Origin: Acidimicrobiales bacterium
Lineage (GTDB): Bacteria; Actinomycetota; Acidimicrobiia; Acidimicrobiales; Poriferisodaliceae
Assembly: GCA_020631315.1 (NCBI GenBank)
Contig: JAHDHM010000191.1
Coordinates: 1 to 7,073, forward strand
Length of the DNA: 7,073 bases
Reading direction: 5' to 3'
The notes under the pieces are model-generated. The model worked only from the letters and a program-made list of their open reading frames with translations. It had not been told where the DNA came from and did no database searches. Positions 5,258 to 7,073 of this stretch are shown in pieces. Position 1 is the stretch's first letter; the number at the start of each line of letters is the position of its first letter. Position numbers and translations under genes: made by a program.

Positions 5258-6175
5258 ATGACGTCGTCGGTCCCTGCTCCTCCCGGTCTCGAGCTGGTGC
5301 GCGATCGCATCGGCGGGGCCATTCGGTCGCTGCTGAGTGGCGGTCCCGGAGCTGAACCCGTCGAGGTCGATCACTCGCTCGTCAGCGAGCCGGCGGGTGA
5401 TCCTGGGCTCTTCGGCCCCGACTCGATCGCGTGGCGGATCGGTCAGGACGCTGCGACGCTGATCGGTGGTGTGCGGTCGCTGTTGCTGCAGACGATGCAC
5501 CCGTTGGCGATGGCCGGTGTCGCCGGGCACTCGGACTACAAGAACGACCCGTGGGGTCGCCTGCAGCGCACGGCGCAGTACGTCGGGATCACGACGTTCG
5601 GTTCGACCGAAGCCGCCCACCGAACGATTGCGTCGGTGAAGAAGATCCACGAGCGGGTGGAGGGCATCGCCCCGGACGGACGGCCCTACTCGGCGTCCGA
5701 TCCGCACCTGCTGACGTGGGTGCACACGACCGAGATCGACAGCTTCCTGACCGCCGTCCAGGTCTACGGATCGACCGAGCTCACCAAGGCCGAGGCCGAT
5801 CAGTACGTCGCCGAGATGGCCGAGCTGGGTCGTCTGATGGGCGGAGTCGACGTGCCCGAGTCCGTCGCCGAGATCAAGAAGTACTACCGGCGGATGCAGC
5901 CAGAGCTGCTCGGCACCCGACAGGCCCGTGAAGCCGTGCGGTTCCTGATGTGGCCGCCGGTGCCGTTGCACATTCGGCCGGCATACGGTGCAGTGGCCGC
6001 AGCTGCCGTCGCCACACTCCCGAAGTTCGTACGTCGTGAGCTGTGGCTGCCCGAGACCGAACGGATCGACGGCGTGGTCACGAAGCCGATGGGCAAGCTC
6101 GTGGCCGACGTGCTCGGTTGGTCGCTCGGCGACAGCCCGATCGCCGCCGCCGCCCACGCTCGCGTCGCCGGCTGA
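5258..6175 (+). CDS. DUF2236 / MpaB-latex-clearing-protein family, probable heme oxygenase
   Basis: A 305-residue protein of the DUF2236 family, the superfamily that includes the latex clearing protein (rubber oxygenase) and fungal MpaB. Characterised members are b-type-heme oxygenases that cleave carbon-carbon double bonds. Recognisable blocks are LLLQTMHPLAMAGVAGHSDY (75-94), DPWGRLQRTAQYVGITTFGS (97-116), IASVKKIHERVEGI (124-137) and HLLTWVHTTEIDSFL (150-164). The histidines in the last two blocks (His131, His156) and Arg/Thr in the second are candidates for the heme pocket, which I cannot settle without an alignment. There is no signal peptide; the Ala-rich stretch 243-254 is the only mildly hydrophobic run. 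The GTG at 5195 would add 21 residues and is rejected on promoter position. The gene ends inside a 14-bp tandem repeat. The substrate is unknown; the divergent desaturase hints at unsaturated lipids. Confidence 0.85.
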   Translation: MTSSVPAPPGLELVRDRIGGAIRSLLSGGPGAEPVEVDHSLVSEPAGDPGLFGPDSIAWRIGQDAATLIGGVRSLLLQTMHPLAMAGVAGHSDYKNDPWGRLQRTAQYVGITTFGSTEAAHRTIASVKKIHERVEGIAPDGRPYSASDPHLLTWVHTTEIDSFLTAVQVYGSTELTKAEADQYVAEMAELGRLMGGVDVPESVAEIKKYYRRMQPELLGTRQAREAVRFLMWPPVPLHIRPAYGAVAAAAVATLPKFVRRELWLPETERIDGVVTKPMGKLVADVLGWSLGDSPIAAAAHARVAG

Positions 6176-6196
6176 GAGGCGCCGGCTGAGAGGCGC
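6166..6196. repeat. 14-bp tandem duplication covering the DUF2236 stop codon
   Basis: GCCGGCTGAGAGGC occurs at 6167-6180 and again, identically, at 6181-6194. The periodicity extends one base left and two bases right. The first copy encodes the last Ala-Gly and the TGA stop; the second repeats the same text just past the stop. The two GCCGGC cores can also pair with each other as a 6-bp stem with an 8-base loop. Confidence 0.9.
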
Positions 6197-6217
6197 AGCT
6201 GGCCAAGGGGCCCGGCA

Positions 6218-6230
6218 GTTCTGAACGTTC
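6218..6230. other. overlapping palindrome upstream of the ccdA-like gene
   Basis: The sequence reads GTTC-T-GAAC-GTTC, so GTTC/GAAC half-sites form two overlapping inverted repeats 37 bp before the GTG at 6268. It could be a regulator site, but it is short and no known consensus fits well. The rest of the 92-bp spacer contains the tandem duplication and no recognisable TANNNT or Shine-Dalgarno for the following gene. Confidence 0.25.
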
Positions 6231-6267
6231 GCGGAAGTCGGTCCCGGGTCGCCGGGTTCACGACGCC

Positions 6268-7032
6268 GTGACGATCGAGGACGTCAACCTCTTCTCGTAT
6301 CTCCTCGCGTTCGGTGCGGGGGTCATCTCGTTCCTGTCGCCGTGCGTGCTGCCGATCGTTCCCGGCTACATCTCGGTCGTGACGGGGTTGTCGGCCGCCG
6401 AGTTGCAGGAGGGCAGCCGCCGACACACGGTCGCGGTGGTCCGGGACACCGGCCTGTTCATCAGCGGCTTCACGATCGTCTTCGTGTTGCTCGGCCTCTC
6501 GGCGAGCTCGATCGGGACGTTCCTGTTCGACAACCAGGCGCTGTTGACCCGGGTGTCGGGTGGCCTGATGTTCGTGATGGCCGCATTCATGATCGGCTCC
6601 ATCTACGTGCAGGCACCGTGGCTGTACCAAGAGGCCCGGTTCCATCCGCAGCTCGGCAACTACGGCAGGGCCGCGCCGGTCGTCGCCGGCTCGGCGTTCG
6701 GTTTCGGGTGGACGCCGTGCATCGGACCGGTGCTCGCGTCGATCCTCGCCATCGCCGCTGCGTCGGGTCAGGCGGTGCAGGGCGCGACCCTGCTGTTCGC
6801 GTACTCCATGGGTCTCGGTGTGCCGTTTCTCGCCACCGGTCTGGCGTTCGGAAAGCTGACGGGCGCGTTCGGGTGGGTCAAGCAGCACTTCACGCAGATC
6901 GTCCTCGGCTCGGCGATCCTGCTCGGCGCCTTCGGCGTCCTTCTGATGTTCAACCGGCTCGTGTGGCTGACCAGCGAGCTGTCCGGAATCCTGAACGACC
7001 TGGGCCTCGGCTGGGTCGTCGAACTCGGCTGA
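6268..7032 (+). CDS. CcdA/DsbD-type thiol-disulfide transmembrane protein
   Basis: A 254-residue six-helix membrane protein of the cytochrome c biogenesis CcdA / DsbD transmembrane-domain family, which passes reducing equivalents from cytoplasmic thioredoxin across the membrane to extracytoplasmic thiol proteins. Each internal half carries one essential cysteine in a proline-flanked motif: SPCVLPIVPGY (Cys26) and TPCIGPVL (Cys151). Hydrophobic segments lie near residues 10-32, 62-85, 95-113, 138-165, 172-195 and 208-232. The length is typical of stand-alone CcdA. The GTG start is chosen because the first helix follows directly and no ATG or GTG lies further upstream in frame. I see neither a Shine-Dalgarno nor a TANNNT there, so the promoter is unresolved. 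Another gene starts 11 bases after its stop. The partner could be cytochrome c maturation (ResB-type) or a secreted thioredoxin. Confidence 0.9.
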   Translation: MTIEDVNLFSYLLAFGAGVISFLSPCVLPIVPGYISVVTGLSAAELQEGSRRHTVAVVRDTGLFISGFTIVFVLLGLSASSIGTFLFDNQALLTRVSGGLMFVMAAFMIGSIYVQAPWLYQEARFHPQLGNYGRAAPVVAGSAFGFGWTPCIGPVLASILAIAAASGQAVQGATLLFAYSMGLGVPFLATGLAFGKLTGAFGWVKQHFTQIVLGSAILLGAFGVLLMFNRLVWLTSELSGILNDLGLGWVVELG

Positions 7033-7043
7033 GGTCCGATCAC

Positions 7044-7073
7044 ATGGCCCAAAAGAACACTGCCAAGAAGAAC
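7044..7073 (+). CDS. first ten codons of a gene following ccdA, truncated by the window edge
   Basis: An ATG at 7044 opens a frame reading MAQKNTAKKN to the window end. GAGG (7031-7034) lies 9 bases upstream, partly in the stop of the ccdA-like gene, and the gap is only 11 bases, so the two probably form an operon. A basic lysine-rich start of this kind would suit a cytoplasmic leader before a membrane anchor, for instance in a DsbA-like or ResB protein, but that is inference from context alone. Confidence 0.5.
   Translation, partial: MAQKNTAKKN

Noticed and set aside
6223..6230. GAACGTTC as an SOS/LexA box
   Set aside because: The actinobacterial LexA site needs GAAC and GTTC separated by four bases; here they abut.
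5884..6888. A 334-codon minus-strand open frame across the DUF2236 and ccdA-like genes
   Set aside because: It spans two real genes and the spacer between them and has low-complexity, charged composition; a shadow of G+C-rich codons.
1..7073. A novel defence, mobile or biosynthetic system
   Set aside because: No recombinase, toxin-antitoxin, nuclease, repeat array, or assembly-line enzyme is seen; every complete gene falls in a known family and the arrangement looks like ordinary chromosomal core.

Overview
The window reads as chromosomal housekeeping sequence from a high-G+C actinobacterium. Third codon positions are strongly G/C, GTG starts are common, and the gene families are typical of Actinobacteria: DUF3039, a DesA-type soluble acyl-ACP desaturase, a DUF2236/MpaB-like protein and a DrrAB-type ABC exporter. 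An Acidimicrobiia-like (Ilumatobacter-type) source is my guess, and nothing in the window proves it. I see no mobile element, CRISPR array, RNA gene or integrase.

Layout from left to right: the 5' end of an unrecognised gene leaving on the minus strand (1-167); a 231-bp spacer; a DUF2071 protein (399-1151, +) converging on a PfkB-family sugar kinase (1167-2102, -) with a hairpin between them; a divergent 68-bp promoter region; a two-gene DrrA/DrrB-like ABC exporter operon (2171-3933, +) with a GTGA overlap; a small DUF3039 probable zinc-binding protein (3978-4244, +) converging on an acyl-ACP desaturase (4266-5189, -), again with a hairpin at the junction; a second divergent 68-bp promoter region; a DUF2236 (MpaB/latex-clearing-protein-like) gene (5258-6175, +) whose stop codon lies in a 14-bp tandem duplication; a CcdA/DsbD-type membrane protein (6268-7032, +); and the first ten codons of a following gene (from 7044) that leaves the window.

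The genes do not form one pathway. The plausible functional groupings are the ABC ATPase with its permease, the desaturase with the divergent DUF2236 oxidase candidate (both suggest lipid or hydrocarbon oxidation), and the CcdA-like protein with the gene beginning at 7044 (thiol-disulfide or cytochrome c maturation).

The most interesting signal is regulatory. Five of the gene starts (2102, 2171, 3978, 5189, 5258) have a TANNNT -10-like hexamer 6-8 bases upstream of the start codon and no Shine-Dalgarno sequence, which predicts leaderless transcripts. The genes inside transcription units (3133 and 7044) have purine-rich ribosome binding sites instead. I found no convincing novel multi-gene system.
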